A DNA stretch of 64,000 nt, from the NCBI GenBank assembly GCA_963969495.1, contig OZ018317.1, positions 221,394,235 through 221,458,234 of the forward strand, written 5' to 3'. This DNA is from Ceratothoa steindachneri (taxonomy: Eukaryota; Arthropoda; Malacostraca; Isopoda; Cymothoidae). The notes below the pieces were generated by a model that was not told the origin of the DNA, made no database searches, and was given only the letters and a program-made list of their open reading frames with translations. The position numbers and the translations under genes were made by a program. Positions 46,826 through 58,019 of the stretch are shown in pieces; the stretch's first letter is position 1; each line of letters opens with the position of its first letter.

Positions 46826-47537
46826 TCAATATTTTGAACGGCTATGTCGCAGTATTCTCTTTGTTTCCTTTTGAGGGCAGTTGGCAGTTATGTGATCTTC
46901 CATCTTATAACACCTGAAGCAAATTTGAATATTGTGGTCCTGATCCCATTGAATATTACTGACGGAGATTTTCATACTGTATGCGAGAAGTCCCTTTTGT
47001 AATGCTTTAGTGGCAATCTCTGTAGACTTCCACACCATTTTAAAAACTTGTGTGTGCTATATGAATTTAATAATGTCGTGAATCTTCAGTCAGGTTTGTT
47101 GCTCTTATAACTCTTGCCTTAATTTCTCAGGTGTATGTTCTCTAATCCAAGACTCGATTTTTCTGCAGGCGATACTTCGATTCGCGATTATCTGTAGAGG
47201 TACTTTTGCTTCTTTGTCTATTTTATGGATGATAATCGTGCCCGAAGATGCAAGTAGTAGTTTGACGTCATTGTTATCAGCACAAATTACCACAAATCCA
47301 TTGGGCGTCTCGAGGCATTTGATAAGTGCAATTTGTAAATCCTTGAACAGGCTTTGGGCGACTTCTTGGGGTTTTCCTTTTATTTCTGTTCGGTATAGCT
47401 CGGAGGGGCAGTCTCTTGGTCAAATCCGGCGGGTCCATTATCTTAACTCATACCCTTTTCCGGACTGGGACGTGCTTCTCAAAAGTAAAACCTGGAGAAA
47501 TATTATTCCCGCTCCACTAGTGGGAGAGCTCCACTAG
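46826..47537 (-). pseudogene. LINE C ORF1 remnant with one zinc knuckle
   Basis: VICADNNDVKLLLASSGTII and VPLQIIANRSIACRKIESWI are a divergent RRM-like part. After a stop, TKALQKGLLAYSMKISVSNI and CFRCYKMEDHITANCP (CX2CX5HX4C) follow. The second and third knuckles are gone with the deletion that removed the endonuclease. LINE D carries the homologous ELKEK…FRNGLLAFDLKITQDQI. Confidence 0.65.
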
Positions 47538-47900
47538 TGGGAGAGCTCCCCTATATAAACCTATTTCCGAATATCCTACCTTCTTTGGGGCGCATACTCC
47601 CCGACCACCCTACCTAGATGGCCTAGCCCTATAAGCGATCCTACAGTCGGGTTTGGGCTCGTCACTGCTAACCGGGCTCCTTCTCTGGCTCCCTAATGGG
47701 GTCTTCTTCAGGAGTTCACTATACCCTACTCGCGACTGTTTCTGGGATTTTACTGGTGGTCGAGTTATATTGTGCTAGGCAGAAATACAGTTTAAGAAAA
47801 AAAAGGCTGAGGACAGTGATAGCTCGAGCAGAAAATTGAGGAAATCACCGCTTTGTAGTGATGCCCCGCGAATCGGAAACAGATCTCTCCAATCAGTCCG

Positions 47901-48519
47901 AAACGCGCATATAATTCTTCTCTCTTCTACCTATTTTTTATGGGTAGGAAGTCGTATGTAGAAAAATGCTTCTTGTTCCACAAAGTTATCCAAGACAAAT
48001 AGTTGTCGTAACCTAACAGTGTGTAGATCGCTGTTAGTAGTCAGATGAACTGAGCCTTCTCGTCAGGAAATTGACAATCTGAGCCTTCCAATTTTATGTT
48101 TCTTGTAGCGCTTAGTTTCTCCTTAAAAATTTTCTCGCTCCATGGTTAGCAATTTTTATAATACTTATGTTCACGTAGAAAGACTATATATAATGTAGCA
48201 ATTTTTGAATAATTTTATTGAATTTTGATAGCAGACGTTGGTAAATTTTCTTACGAGGATTTTCGGACAGCGATTCAAACCTCATAACTGATTGAATCTC
48301 AGTACATCGTTTCCTCCTGGAAAAGAAGATTTTGAGACTGATTGGCAAGACGTCACTCTTCTAAGACTTGACCATCCACATATTCCTCTGCTTCACTATC
48401 CCACCTCTCCTGAATGCGTGTCGGTTAGGGAAGCTGATCCTCCATAGATACTCTTAAGGACAGGAACTAGAAATAGTACTCATCCGATTCCTAGGCTACT
48501 TAACCAGCTATGTGGCCAT
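47901..48519. other. Spacer between head-to-head LINEs C and D
   Basis: No ORF recognised. May hold 5' UTR remnants of both LINEs. Confidence 0.4.
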
Positions 48520-48669
48520 TTGTTAAACGGACAAAGATATGGATAACTCTCTCAGTGAGAAAGCCACATCAAGCTTCCAGAAAATCGGACTAGAAGCTAA
48601 AGTTGCTCCACAAGTGGAGGCCCAAAACGTCATATACTGTCGACATATATATCCATGAATATGGGAGCA

Positions 48670-49130
48670 TACGGCAACGGAATTAAAAGAAAAGATCGAA
48701 AAAGGACAAGAATGGGCGAAAGACAAGGAAGAAGTGAAATTCAGGAACGGCCTGTTAGCATTTGACCTAAAGATAACCCAGGACCAAATCAAAAGCGATG
48801 AGTTCATAAATGTTCTCACTTGTTTATGATGCTTCGCTTTAGATCAACATACGTCTAGGGACTGCCCCCCCCCCCCCAAAGAAGAAACAAATTGCTCAGA
48901 ATGCAGCTCAACTTTACACACATGGAAAGTATGTAAAAGCTAAGAAAAGAAGTGCGCGAATTGTGGCAAAAACTATCGCACGATGGCGATGGCTTGTCCA
49001 ATTAAGAGATAGATTATCGAGAAGAAGAGGAGAGAGAAGAGAAGGTTTAAGAAGGAGAAGAAAAACCAAACATATGCCAAAGTAGCTAAGGCAACAGCCG
49101 AACAAATAGTACCGGCAAAAATATAACAAA
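48670..49130 (+). pseudogene. LINE D ORF1 remnant
   Basis: TELKEKIEKGQEWAKDKEEV, then FRNGLLAFDLKITQDQIKSD. The knuckles read C-stop-CFALDQHTSRDCP, CSECSSTLHTWKVC and CANCGKNYRTMAMACP (CX2CX4-5…C, His partly lost), followed by a Lys/Arg-rich stretch and QTYAKVAKATAEQIV. A frame with a stop at the second Cys of knuckle one and a stop after VCKS. Confidence 0.65.
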
Positions 49131-49758
49131 GCTCAAACAAGAAATATCTTTAAAAATACTGGCGTGCATACTGCATGCTCACGTAATGAACATTGCGAAC
49201 CCTGGAACCGATTCCAAGGAACTTAACAAAATGCTAAATAATAACCGGAACCCCAAACACAAACAGGTGAAAATGAGCCCTCCATCCAATTGACTAGTAT
49301 CAACCCAGGGTTACAAAGAGATCCTAGACTTAGGAACAAGCAAGCCCAGGGAGAGGAAGAGGGAATGGTAGCCAAGGCACGCTGCTCCGAAATTCAACAA
49401 GAAAGAAAAGCAATAGAAGAAGCAGGAAACGAGGAATCCCACCACTAAACTCAGAAAAAAAGCGTATTAATCTGAGAGTATAAGCACCTGAAGATAGACC
49501 CATCCCCATAGGAAACAATAAGGAACTCATCATAGGGATTAAAAAAGGGCATTGTAAGTACGAATTCGAAGGCCCGTATTCAGATAACGAAGTCCACAAA
49601 TGTGTAATGAGTGGAAGAATAATAATCCCGAAAGAGATATGCTTTAATATAAAGAAAGAAGAATTTAAAAAGAAAAGAAGGGATCGAAAAAAGTCTCCCT
49701 GCAAAAGAGAGCTAAAGAAAGCTGAGAGAAGATCTTCACTGGAACAATAAGATACAAA

Positions 49759-52420
49759 ATGGAAAGGAAAAGAAAGCTTAAAATAGTAAGCCACAATGTG
49801 TCAGTTTGGGATGCCAAAAGGCACTCGCATTAAAATTCATACTTCAAACTTAACCCTGAGATCATCATAGTAAATGAAATCAACATCTATCCGGAAATAA
49901 ACCTCCATTAAAATCTTTAATTATAAAACAATCTACAAGACAACGGAAGATATAAACTACGACAGAGAAGCGATAGCCATCCGAAATGACATAAAATTTA
50001 CAAGATTGAAAGAATTCGATGAGGCCTACTTAGCCATCAAGGTAAAGACTGGAACTTAAGATATAATAATTATGGCAGGGTACCAACCCCCAAGGAGAGG
50101 ATATCTGCCTATACATAACTTCATGGAGATATTTGGCCAAAATGAACAAGTATTATTCTTAGGAGACCTGAACACCCGAATAAGAGCCTCAGGGTATAGA
50201 GCGAATTTCAACAACAGCGGAAGAAATGCAGATCTGCTAATAGCAAGAGCTATAGTTGAGAGGATCGGACCAAAATTCCCATCGGCGTAAGAAGTGCAAC
50301 TAAGCCAGATATTGTGCTAGCTTTCCCTAAATTCCTAATATAACTACTTGATAGAAAGAGGCCCTCCCACCATCAGCGATCACGAAATTGGGGTAGTATT
50401 ATTGTCCGCAGTCCCTATAAAAATAAAATGCCCAGTCATAAAAAGCTTTAAAAAGGCTAACTGCCGCGGCTACGCCGAAGACTTAGCAAATTACCATCAA
50501 CCAGATTTAAACGATGCAATCCTGGGAGAGATAGATGAGGCACTAAATAACATGATGATAAAGCTGATAGACACAGACAAAAATCATATACCCAGAACAA
50601 CGTTTAGAACATTGCCACATCATCGGTATACAGATTTGGAAAATAGATATTTAAACCTAAGAGAAAAGATAGAGCGAGTTGGTTCAGAAAGAGGTAATAA
50701 AGAACGCCTCCTCAACATTAGGACAAAATGAACATAATAATTAGGACAGAGAGGCATAAGATGTGACCAGATAATAGACGGGTTAGACTCCGAACTAAAC
50801 CCTACAAAATTATGGCAAAATATCAGCATGGTGAGAGGAAATAAAAAGCCGATAGCAAAAATAGCCATCAAATACAATGGAGTAGATGCGCTAGAACCAG
50901 AACAAATTGAGGCCACGTTTAGAGAACATTGGTATGACGTTTTCAACATATCATCTGAAGAAAACCAAGATTTTGACCCCGACCATGAACTTAGAATAGT
51001 TGAAGAGATGGACAGAAACAGGAGAAGTAACACCCAATCACTCTACTTCTGATACAGTAATGATGGAACAAGTAGACCCAATAACACTTGAAAAATTAAA
51101 AAATACTCTAAACAAAACCGAGCAAAGAGGCCCTGGAACCAGGGATATCCCGCGAAAACCTGGTAAGAGCGCCAGATGTATTTCTTGCCAAAATAGTAGA
51201 AATCTTCAATGCGGCAATAAGCGCGGGGTATTTTCCTGACGCCCTGAAAAGAGGGAAAATAGTGTTTTTGCCCAAACCAGGCAAGCCCCCTGACCAACCA
51301 GGAAACTTCAGGCCGATAACTCTTCTAGAAACAGTGGCCAAACTACTTGAAAAATTGATCGGCAAGAGATTAAGCCAACACCTAGAAGACAACGATCTAA
51401 TTCCTAGCCACCAAGACGGGTTCAGGCAAGGGAGATGTACTGAGACGGCATTGGCCGTAATAGTAGAAACAATAGCCAAATATGACAGAAAATACACAGA
51501 TCTGGTATTAAGAAACGCGCAGAAGGCTTTTGATAAGGTGTGGAGAATAGGCCTAAAATACAAGATCAAGAGATTAGGACTTCCACCTATCCTAAAAAAA
51601 TGCATATGTGACTACATCAGTGACCGCACAGCATTTATAAGCATATAAGGATATAGAGGACCCAATTTTGAAATCAATCAAAGCGTTCACCAAAAAGGAT
51701 TTCTTAGTCCGACGTTATATAAGATATATACAGGTGACCTTCCAAATACAATCTACGATACCACCAAATATGTACACTTCGCAGACGACATCTCGATAAT
51801 CGTTAATAGTGCATACAAGCACCCACCAACGGCAGCCAGAATCACTGCTGCAGAAATCGAGAACATAAATAACTTTGAAAGAAATGGAAGATAAAGGCAA
51901 ACGCAATCAAGTTTACCATTATTCCTATAGGACGAAGAAAAATACCACGATTAACGATTAATGAAGGTACAGATACCAAAAGGAAGGCAAGGTAATAGGA
52001 CTAAAGATAACTTCAAACGGTTACCTAAAACACACCACCAAAAGAATTAGACTAGCAAAAGCTAACTTAGCGAAACTTTACCAGTTAAAAAACCTAAATA
52101 CAAAAAATAAAATCAAAATATACAACCTTCTGTGTAAATCCGTATTATTATATCACGCAATTCCACTCAGCAATCTAAATAAAACCAACAACGTGAAATT
52201 ACAGAGAGTACAGAATAGCGGCGTACTATTAATTACAAATACAAGAAGGAGAGAGCGAAAGAGGCAGAGAGATCTGCACCATGAAATAAAGATGGAGCCA
52301 GTAAATGTATCCCTACATAAAAGATCGGTCAGAATATGGGACAAACTAGAAACACTTCTAGATGAAGAACAAAAAAGGAAGATGGAGATCCCAATAGAGC
52401 AATCAATAGAGGAAATTTAA
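49759..52420 (+). pseudogene. LINE D ORF2: endonuclease and reverse transcriptase, broken
   Basis: ATG at 49759: MERKRKLKIVSHNVSVWDAK (N box), NPEIIIVNEI (Glu box), IIMAGYQPPRRGYLPIHN, VLFLGDLNTRIRASGY (GDLN box), ARAIVERIGPKFPSA, PPTISDHEIGVV (SDH box). RT: LRIRxHW-type linker EATFREHWYDVFNISSEENQ, FLPKPGKPPDQPGNFRPITL, LETVAKLLEKLIGKRLSQHL, DGFRQGRCTETALAV, NAQKAFDKVWRIGLKYKIKR, FADDISIIV (~51780) and RVQNSGVLLITNTRRRER, ending IEQSIEEI at 52420. At least eight frame breaks or stops. Confidence 0.85.
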
Positions 52421-52839
52421 TGAGTGGAAAACCGTTAAATGGAGCTAACCCAGCACCAATATATAGATAGTTTAGGTATCCCTACAGAACTGCAAACAAA
52501 GCATAAATTGTCACCAACAACTGCAAAATATTCAAATAGAACAATAGATAACACAGGGGAACAATTTTAATCACATTTCCTGGTGACTTAGATTTATCTG
52601 CAAATTTTAATTCGTTTTTTTCATGCTGATTTCAAATATATAATCCATTTTTACCTTCCTGCTATAGTTATTCTGTAATTTCTATTTTCTCGTTTCCCCG
52701 AAAACTGCCCTCCGGACGGACAGAGAGGGTGCTTGTAGAAAGCAAATACTTAACATTACATAGTAGTAAGATAGTAATAAGTGTTATCATGAGAATTATT
52801 GACATTATTGTTTCTTTTTTCAGGTCTCATGTTAGAGTA

Positions 52840-54426
52840 ATGGCTTCGTCAAAAAGAAATTGCGTTAATGATCCAGACACCTTCTGCTACATATGTGGCT
52901 GTTACATGCTAGTTCATCAAAGGCGCAATATATCAAACTTTGTGATCCGCACTTATAAGGCATATTTTGATGTTCCTCTTGGCGATTAAGATAAGAAGTG
53001 GGCCCCACATGCTGTTCGCCATAGTTGTGTGAAACATCTTCGTGAGTGGACGAAAGGAAAGAGAAATGGTCTTCCTTTTGGAATCCCCATAGTGTGGCGA
53101 GAATCAAAGGATTATGTATCGGACTGTTATTTCTGTCTGGTGAATATTGGGGGAATTGGCAAGAAAAATCGGCACAAGATCGACTACCCCAACATTTCCT
53201 TGGCGATCCGGCCAGTACATCATTCTGAGTCTATACCAGTTCCGATTTTCAGTGGATATGCTTCCTCCGAGGATGAAAATGATGTACCTGATATGGACGT
53301 CCACAGAATGGATTCAAAGTCTGCAGATTCATCATCAGATGCTGAACAATTATTAGTTCCTCACTGTTTTAATCAAGAGGATTTGAATGACTTGATACGT
53401 GATTTGGCGCTCTCCAAGAAAGCTGCAGAACTTTTAGCCTCCAGGTTAAGTGAAAGATATTTGCTTGACAGGTCGGTACTGGTATCATATTACCAAACAA
53501 GGAAGACTACATTTGTTAAGTATTTCTCTGAGGACAAACAATTTGTATACTGCCACGATGTTCCTCGTCTGTTTACTTAGTTGAGACTTGGCACCTATAG
53601 CCCTGCTGAGTGGAGACTGTTTTTGGATAGCTCTAAGCGTAGCCTCAAGTGTGTCCTTTTGCATAATGGCAATTACTTTGGTGCAGTTCCTCTCGGTCAC
53701 TCTGTCCATCTGCAAGAAACATGACATAAGAATGGATTTACTTAAGTACCATGAACACAATGGATCATATGTGTAGACCTTAAGATGGTCAACTTCCTCC
53801 TTGGCCAGAAGAAGGGATATGCAAAGTTTCCCTGCTAAATCTGTATGTGGGACAGTCAAGCCCGTGACAAACACTGGTCCTAAAAAGATTAGCCAGTTCA
53901 GGAAACTTTGGAAGCAGGAATGCCAAACATTGTTAATGAGCCAATCGTAAGTCAAGAGAAGATCGTTTTCCCTCCACTTCATCTCAAACTGGAGTTGATG
54001 AAGCAGTATGTCGAGGCGAAGAGCACTGATAATGATTGTTTTCAGTACATAGTATTGGCGTTTCCTGCTTTGTCATACGAAAAAATAAAAGCAGGAGTAT
54101 TTGATGGTCTCCGAATCCGAAGACTTCTTAGTGATTCTAGATTCGTGAACACCATGAATGAAAAGGAGAAGGCAGCCTGGCTCTCATTTTTTGCCGTTGT
54201 TCGTAACTTCTTGGGAAATAAAAAAGCGCATAACTACGAGGATTTAGTTACTAATATGCTTTTAGCATATCGTGATCTGGGATGCAACATGAGTGTGAAG
54301 CTGTATTTCCTAAATAGTCACCTGGACCGATTCCCAGAGAATCTGGGAGCCCTGAGCGACGAACAAGGGAAATGCTTCCATAAGGATTTGATGACGATGG
54401 AAGTGAAATCAAGATTTTATTTATAA
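52840..54426 (+). pseudogene. Broken gene of a multicopy animal family, probably transposon-derived
   Basis: ATG at 52840 (MASSKRNCVNDPDTFCYICG). An N-terminal Cys/His domain runs CYICGCYML…WAPHAVRHSCVKHL, interrupted by one TAA at 52987. Then IPIVWRESKDYVSDCYFCLV, an acidic Ser-rich linker (SSEDENDVPDMDVHRMD), QEDLNDLIRDLALSKKAAEL, and a TAG at 53578 with the frame continuing PAEWRLFLDSSKRSLKCVLL, then HNGNYFGAVPLGHSV. Frameshifts follow near 53728. The last part (53908-54426) is open: VFPPLHLKLELMKQYVEAKS, WLSFFAVVRNFLGNKKAHNY, SVKLYFLNSHLDRFPENLGA. I know this sequence family as highly multicopy and uncharacterised in arthropods and other animals; I cannot name a superfamily. TTTTTTCAGG just before the start looks like a splice acceptor. 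Confidence 0.65.
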
Positions 54427-54640
54427 CTATCCGACTAGTTTCCTTCGGATGCCATTTTTAACTAATAATGAAGAAACTAGGCAAGGAACACAGAATATAT
54501 ATAAGGTAATACACATCCTAAACAAAATGAATTAGCAGGAAACAATATGGAGAGTTGCTAATCATCGAGATGCATTGCGTCCGGGGGCTTATAAATAGGA
54601 TTGGCGACTCTATTTGATATATTTGTTAAATTTTATTGCC
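54427..54640. other. Spacer, AT-rich
   Basis: Nothing recognised; may include the 3' end of the adjacent Penelope-like element. Confidence 0.4.
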
Positions 54641-55840
54641 CTTCAGATAAATGGAAATTATCCACTTTGTTGATGATGATGGGTTCCGCAATTCTCTTCT
54701 CAATATAATTGTTTGATTTTTAAATGTTTTTTGCAAGTTTAAAATCAATTCTATGGTCGTGCTTTTGCATGTGCGTAAAGAGACTTGAAGAGTTCGTACA
54801 CCTTCAGATACGAGTATCAGCCAAATTTTCTTTCATCCTCTTATTAAAGTGGCATGACTCTCCAATGTATGTTTATTTGCAATTATAGCATGGTCTACTC
54901 TAAACTCCAGCATGGAAATTGATTGGGCGCAGTCTAGTCAAGGATTTTCGAGTGGTATTAGAAAATTTAAATGTAATATTTATGTTATTTCCGTTCGCAT
55001 ATGATTTTAGAGGAACCAGGGCTGAAGCATATGGGAAATTAATACATTTTTTAAAATCGTTCCCTCGTGGTGTAAAAGTGGCATAGAAGATTTTTCGTGC
55101 TTTTGAATGGCATCTATTTATGGGGTGAATTGGATATTTTAGTTCAATGAATTTGTCGATAAGGTGGTTAATTTCATCCTAAAGGAAGATTGGGTCGCAC
55201 GTTCTATAGTCTCGGAGAAAGAGGGAAGAAATAACATATATCTTAACGGATTTGTCATGTAGTGAGAAAAAATGTATGTAAGCATTTGAATTTGTAGGCT
55301 TTCGATAGACTAAGCACTGAATATAACTATTTAAACGGTGGATATTTACGTCTAGAAACGGTAAAGAATTATTCTGCTCTCATTCTACTTTGAATTTTCT
55401 CGATGGGTGTAGCGAATTCAGGTTGTTGATAAATTCATTGAAATTGTTGTTGTCTATGGGCCATGCCGACAGGATGTCGTCTACATATTGCAACCAGATA
55501 AGAGGTTGGTAATGGATCTTAGAAGGGAGGGTCATTTCATAGTTTTCCATAAATAGAATGCATAGGATGGGGAAAGGGGGTTACCCATATTTAGGTCATA
55601 TTTTTTGGCGAAAAAACTTATCTTTAGTTGAAAATACATTATTCGTTACACATAAGCGTACTAATTTAATAAATTTAGGGATCGGTAAAGGTAGGTAATG
55701 TCTAAATTGGGAAGAAATTTCGATAACACGTCAAGCGCTTCATCGACCGGGACTGTTGTAAACAAACTATTTGCGTCAAAGCTTAACAGTTTCTTATCAC
55801 TGAGGTCAAGAATTTTAATTTTGGAAATTAGTATTAGTAT
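54641..55840 (-). pseudogene. Penelope-like element E, RT catalytic core and GIY-YIG part
   Basis: Resumes KIKILDLSDKKLLSFDANSL, FTTVPVDEAL, MGNPLSP (frameshifts around), WLQYVDDILSAW (YVDD box at 55476-55487), NNFNEFINNLNSLHPSRKF, NNSLPFLDVNIHR, VYRKPTNSNAYIHF, NNINITFKFSNTTRKSL, RPCYNCK then TYIGESCHFNKRMKENLADT, and HMQKHDHRIDF. RT palm, YVDD, and a GIY-YIG nuclease with TYIGES are all present in decayed form. Confidence 0.8.
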
Positions 55841-57041
55841 TAGTTGTAGAAAGTTGTGAAAAAGAGGGGGTAGATAGTGAGTACAGAGAGGGGGGGGGGC
55901 AAAAGATGCGAAAATGAAAAAAGTACTAGGTTAACAGAGTAGTTGCCCGGTGTACGGGCCATCTCCATTGAATGGGTACTTTAAGTGATGGTTGAACTTT
56001 TTTTTTTTTTTTTCTCAAACAATTATTCTGTATGTTCTTCCATATATGAATATGTATAAAAGTTTATTATTATTATTTTTTTTTTTTTATTTTTTTTTTT
56101 TTTAGTTCAACTCACTTGAATCTGGGTTGTGGCTCTTCGTTTTTGGTGTTTGGGAGGTAACTCATGTAACCTCCCTCTTCGTGATCCAGAGCATCGAGTG
56201 TCTCGTTTGGAAGAAACCCTTCCAGTTTCTCCCAGATGCTTTTCCCTCTTTTGTAGAGGTATAAGTTGATTGGCTCAATATTTGTTTGTTCGTGTAGGCT
56301 CCTTGAGGTCCGGAAGTCGTACCATTTGGAGCCTGTAACGAATTTGAGACCTAGGTTCTGTACTCTTTGTAGCATCGACATGTTCCTGCCGGATGCTACA
56401 TTGAGTGGGATGCTTGGGTATACCAGCTTGGATCTGACCAAGCTGATGTATAATTTTCTTTTGTTGGTTGTGGAAAGATTCTTAAATCGGTGGAGTTTGT
56501 CAAGTTCAGTTTTCGCAAATCCAATTCGGGACCTCACGTGCTTGCTCATTCCGGAACTGGAGAGTCCGAAACCGAGAATAGACGCGCGAGGGGTGTATTC
56601 AATTTCGGTGTTTCCGATTTTGAAGGGGATGGTACGCTGTCTTCCAATTGCGGTTGCGGAGAACTTAGCCACGTTGGTCTGAATCTTCCAGCGTCTTTCG
56701 AATCTGGAGATTCTCTCGGCTTCAGCCGCTGAGGCCATGGCCATCAGCCTTGCCGACTTCGTCCTTCGCACCACAACTTGGGTGACATCATCTGCGTACT
56801 GGATGTTGAGGGTTTTCCCATCAGCTGGTTTAGGGATATCCCTAGTGAAGATTGTGTAGAGAGTGGGGCTAAGGCATCCTCCTTGAGGAACACCGGAGGC
56901 AAGGTCGAAGGATTCTCCTACGTGTCCTTCGAATGCTATCACTGCTCGTCTGTTGGTGAGATAGCTACAGAGAATTTTTTCGAAGTGAGGAGCGAGTCTC
57001 AGTCTGGAGATTTTGTATTTGAGGCCATCGGGAATAAGGTC
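55841..57041 (-). mobile_element. LINE E: 5'-truncated non-LTR retrotransposon nested in the Penelope-like element
   Basis: Begins abruptly inside the RT (DGLKYKISRLRLAPHFEKIL) and ends with a 3' UTR containing A-runs (T-runs on plus at 55998-56015 and 56075-56104) and a terminal ACTAATACTAATACTAAT repeat at its junction. 5' truncation and a short terminal repeat are usual products of target-primed reverse transcription. Confidence 0.8.
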
Positions 57042-57290
57042 CGCTGAGTGGATAATATGTGTGTGAGAGATTTTACCCACCGCATTTGATAAGGTTCCAG
57101 CCAGCCGATTGGATAGCTTATAACTATGAGAGCCAATGCAAGAGATAATTGGGCTTAATGGAATACCTTCTTTATGGGTTTTTGGTAACCCGTACATGTA
57201 GGGAAGGGAGGGGTTGATTGTTTTAAATTTTTTGGTTAATTCCGATTTGGAACCTGAGATTTTTCGGATGGCGTCATTAAAGGATTTCAT
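56112..57290 (-). CDS. 392-codon chimeric ORF: Penelope-like RT fused to LINE reverse transcriptase
   Basis: One uninterrupted frame from ATG 57290 to a stop at ~56112. Residues 1-~82 are Penelope-like (MKSFNDAIRKISGSKSELTK, YMYGLPKTHKEGIP, HIIHSADLI). Residues ~83-392 are a LINE RT from within the palm: ASGVPQGGCLSPTLYTIFTR, NIQYADDVTQVVVRRT (YADD at 56787-56798), RFERRWKIQTNVAKFSATAI, LYISLVRSKLVYPSIPLNVA and MLQRVQNLGLKFVTGSKWYD. The fusion arose from in-frame insertion of LINE E. The fingers and first Asp motif of the LINE RT are missing, so an active enzyme is unlikely; the open frame may simply mean the insertion is young. No promoter evidence. Confidence 0.75.
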   Translation of the reverse strand: MKSFNDAIRKISGSKSELTKKFKTINPSLPYMYGLPKTHKEGIPLSPIISCIGSHSYKLSNRLAGTLSNAVGKISHTHIIHSADLIPDGLKYKISRLRLAPHFEKILCSYLTNRRAVIAFEGHVGESFDLASGVPQGGCLSPTLYTIFTRDIPKPADGKTLNIQYADDVTQVVVRRTKSARLMAMASAAEAERISRFERRWKIQTNVAKFSATAIGRQRTIPFKIGNTEIEYTPRASILGFGLSSSGMSKHVRSRIGFAKTELDKLHRFKNLSTTNKRKLYISLVRSKLVYPSIPLNVASGRNMSMLQRVQNLGLKFVTGSKWYDFRTSRSLHEQTNIEPINLYLYKRGKSIWEKLEGFLPNETLDALDHEEGGYMSYLPNTKNEEPQPRFK

Positions 57291-57756
57291 CTTGTTGTTC
57301 AGAGGATTAGAATTTATAATTTCATAGGTAGTGTTGTCACTTAAGAGATCATTTAATTTTTGCTAATATTGTTTTATCCATCACAATAATTTGGTTAGTT
57401 TTGTCGGATTTTGTTATCACTATGTTTCGGTCTATCTGTAAAAGTTTTAAAGCGTTAAGTAACCTTTTGGGTATATTTTGATATTTCACATTAGCATTCG
57501 AATTAAAAACACCGCAAAGATAACCACTGAGAAATTCACTATTAATCTCCAGATTTTTACAACATTTGCTAAGGGACGCTAAATGTTGTAGGTTTAATGA
57601 ATCACTATTAGAAAATGAGAACGAAAGTCCATATCTGAGAATAATTTGTTCATCGTAAGGACCTCCTTGAACGAAGGAGTTCCATGGTGAACCAAGGGGC
57701 GCGGTGATGGCGGTTTGAAGAAGTGATAAAGGGGGCGTGCACATTAAGGAAAGCAA
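57042..57756 (-). pseudogene. Penelope-like element E, N-terminal part
   Basis: Minus strand: GGPYDEQIILRYGLSFSFSN, LLNALKLLQIDRNIVITKSD, KTNQIIVMDKTILAKIK, a frameshift at ~57355, then LNDLLSDNTTYEIINSNPLN, SLPYMYGLPKTHKEGIPLSP, IISCIGSHSYKLSNRLAGTL and HTHIIHSADLI. YGLPKTHK and PLxPIIS are the hallmark N-terminal RT motifs of Penelope-like elements. Runs without a stop into the nested LINE. Confidence 0.85.
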
Positions 57757-58019
57757 GTGATGATTGGTACAGAGAGTTTAAGGTTTGGTCAGGTGAAGCA
57801 GTAATATCAATAGGAGGCAGGGCAGATATATATATATATATATATTCTTACACGAATAACAGACGAACCCATTTACAGCTTCAGATGATATTTATTTCTT
57901 TTTCTAGGTAAAATATACCAGACCGGAATAATTGATAATTCAACTTGTTTTAAAGAAGTCATTGTTCGAACTGTCGACCCTTGACATCAATTCACCAATG
58001 TGCTCTTTTATTCACTGAT
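57757..58019. other. Spacer with short (TA)9 at ~57829-57845
   Basis: No gene recognised. Confidence 0.5.

Larger units (their letters stand above)
45263..47900 (-). mobile_element. LINE C: non-LTR retrotransposon relic lacking the endonuclease (minus strand)
   Basis: A minus-strand ORF1 remnant (about 47293-46826) is followed within ~50 bp by sequence that belongs just before the RT (46783 on), then the RT to 45431. The endonuclease (about 700 bp in LINE B) is deleted. Related to LINE D in protein sequence. The 5' limit is uncertain; a UTR-like motif at ~47878 suggests it reaches ~47900. Confidence 0.7.
48520..52600 (+). mobile_element. LINE D: near full-length non-LTR retrotransposon relic (plus strand)
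   Basis: ORF1 remnant with three knuckles, ORF2 with endonuclease and RT, and a 3' region to about 52600. Protein sequence is closest to LINE C in this window and related to B and E. The 3' end is not sharp. Confidence 0.75.
54641..57756 (-). mobile_element. Penelope-like retroelement E (minus strand), interrupted by LINE E
   Basis: The 5' part is at 57756-57042 and the 3' part at 55840-54641; joining them gives a continuous RT to GIY-YIG order. The gap is filled by a 5'-truncated LINE in the same orientation. Flanks at the two junctions read CTTATTCCC and CTAATTTCC (minus sense), which may be a diverged 9-bp target duplication. Confidence 0.8.
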
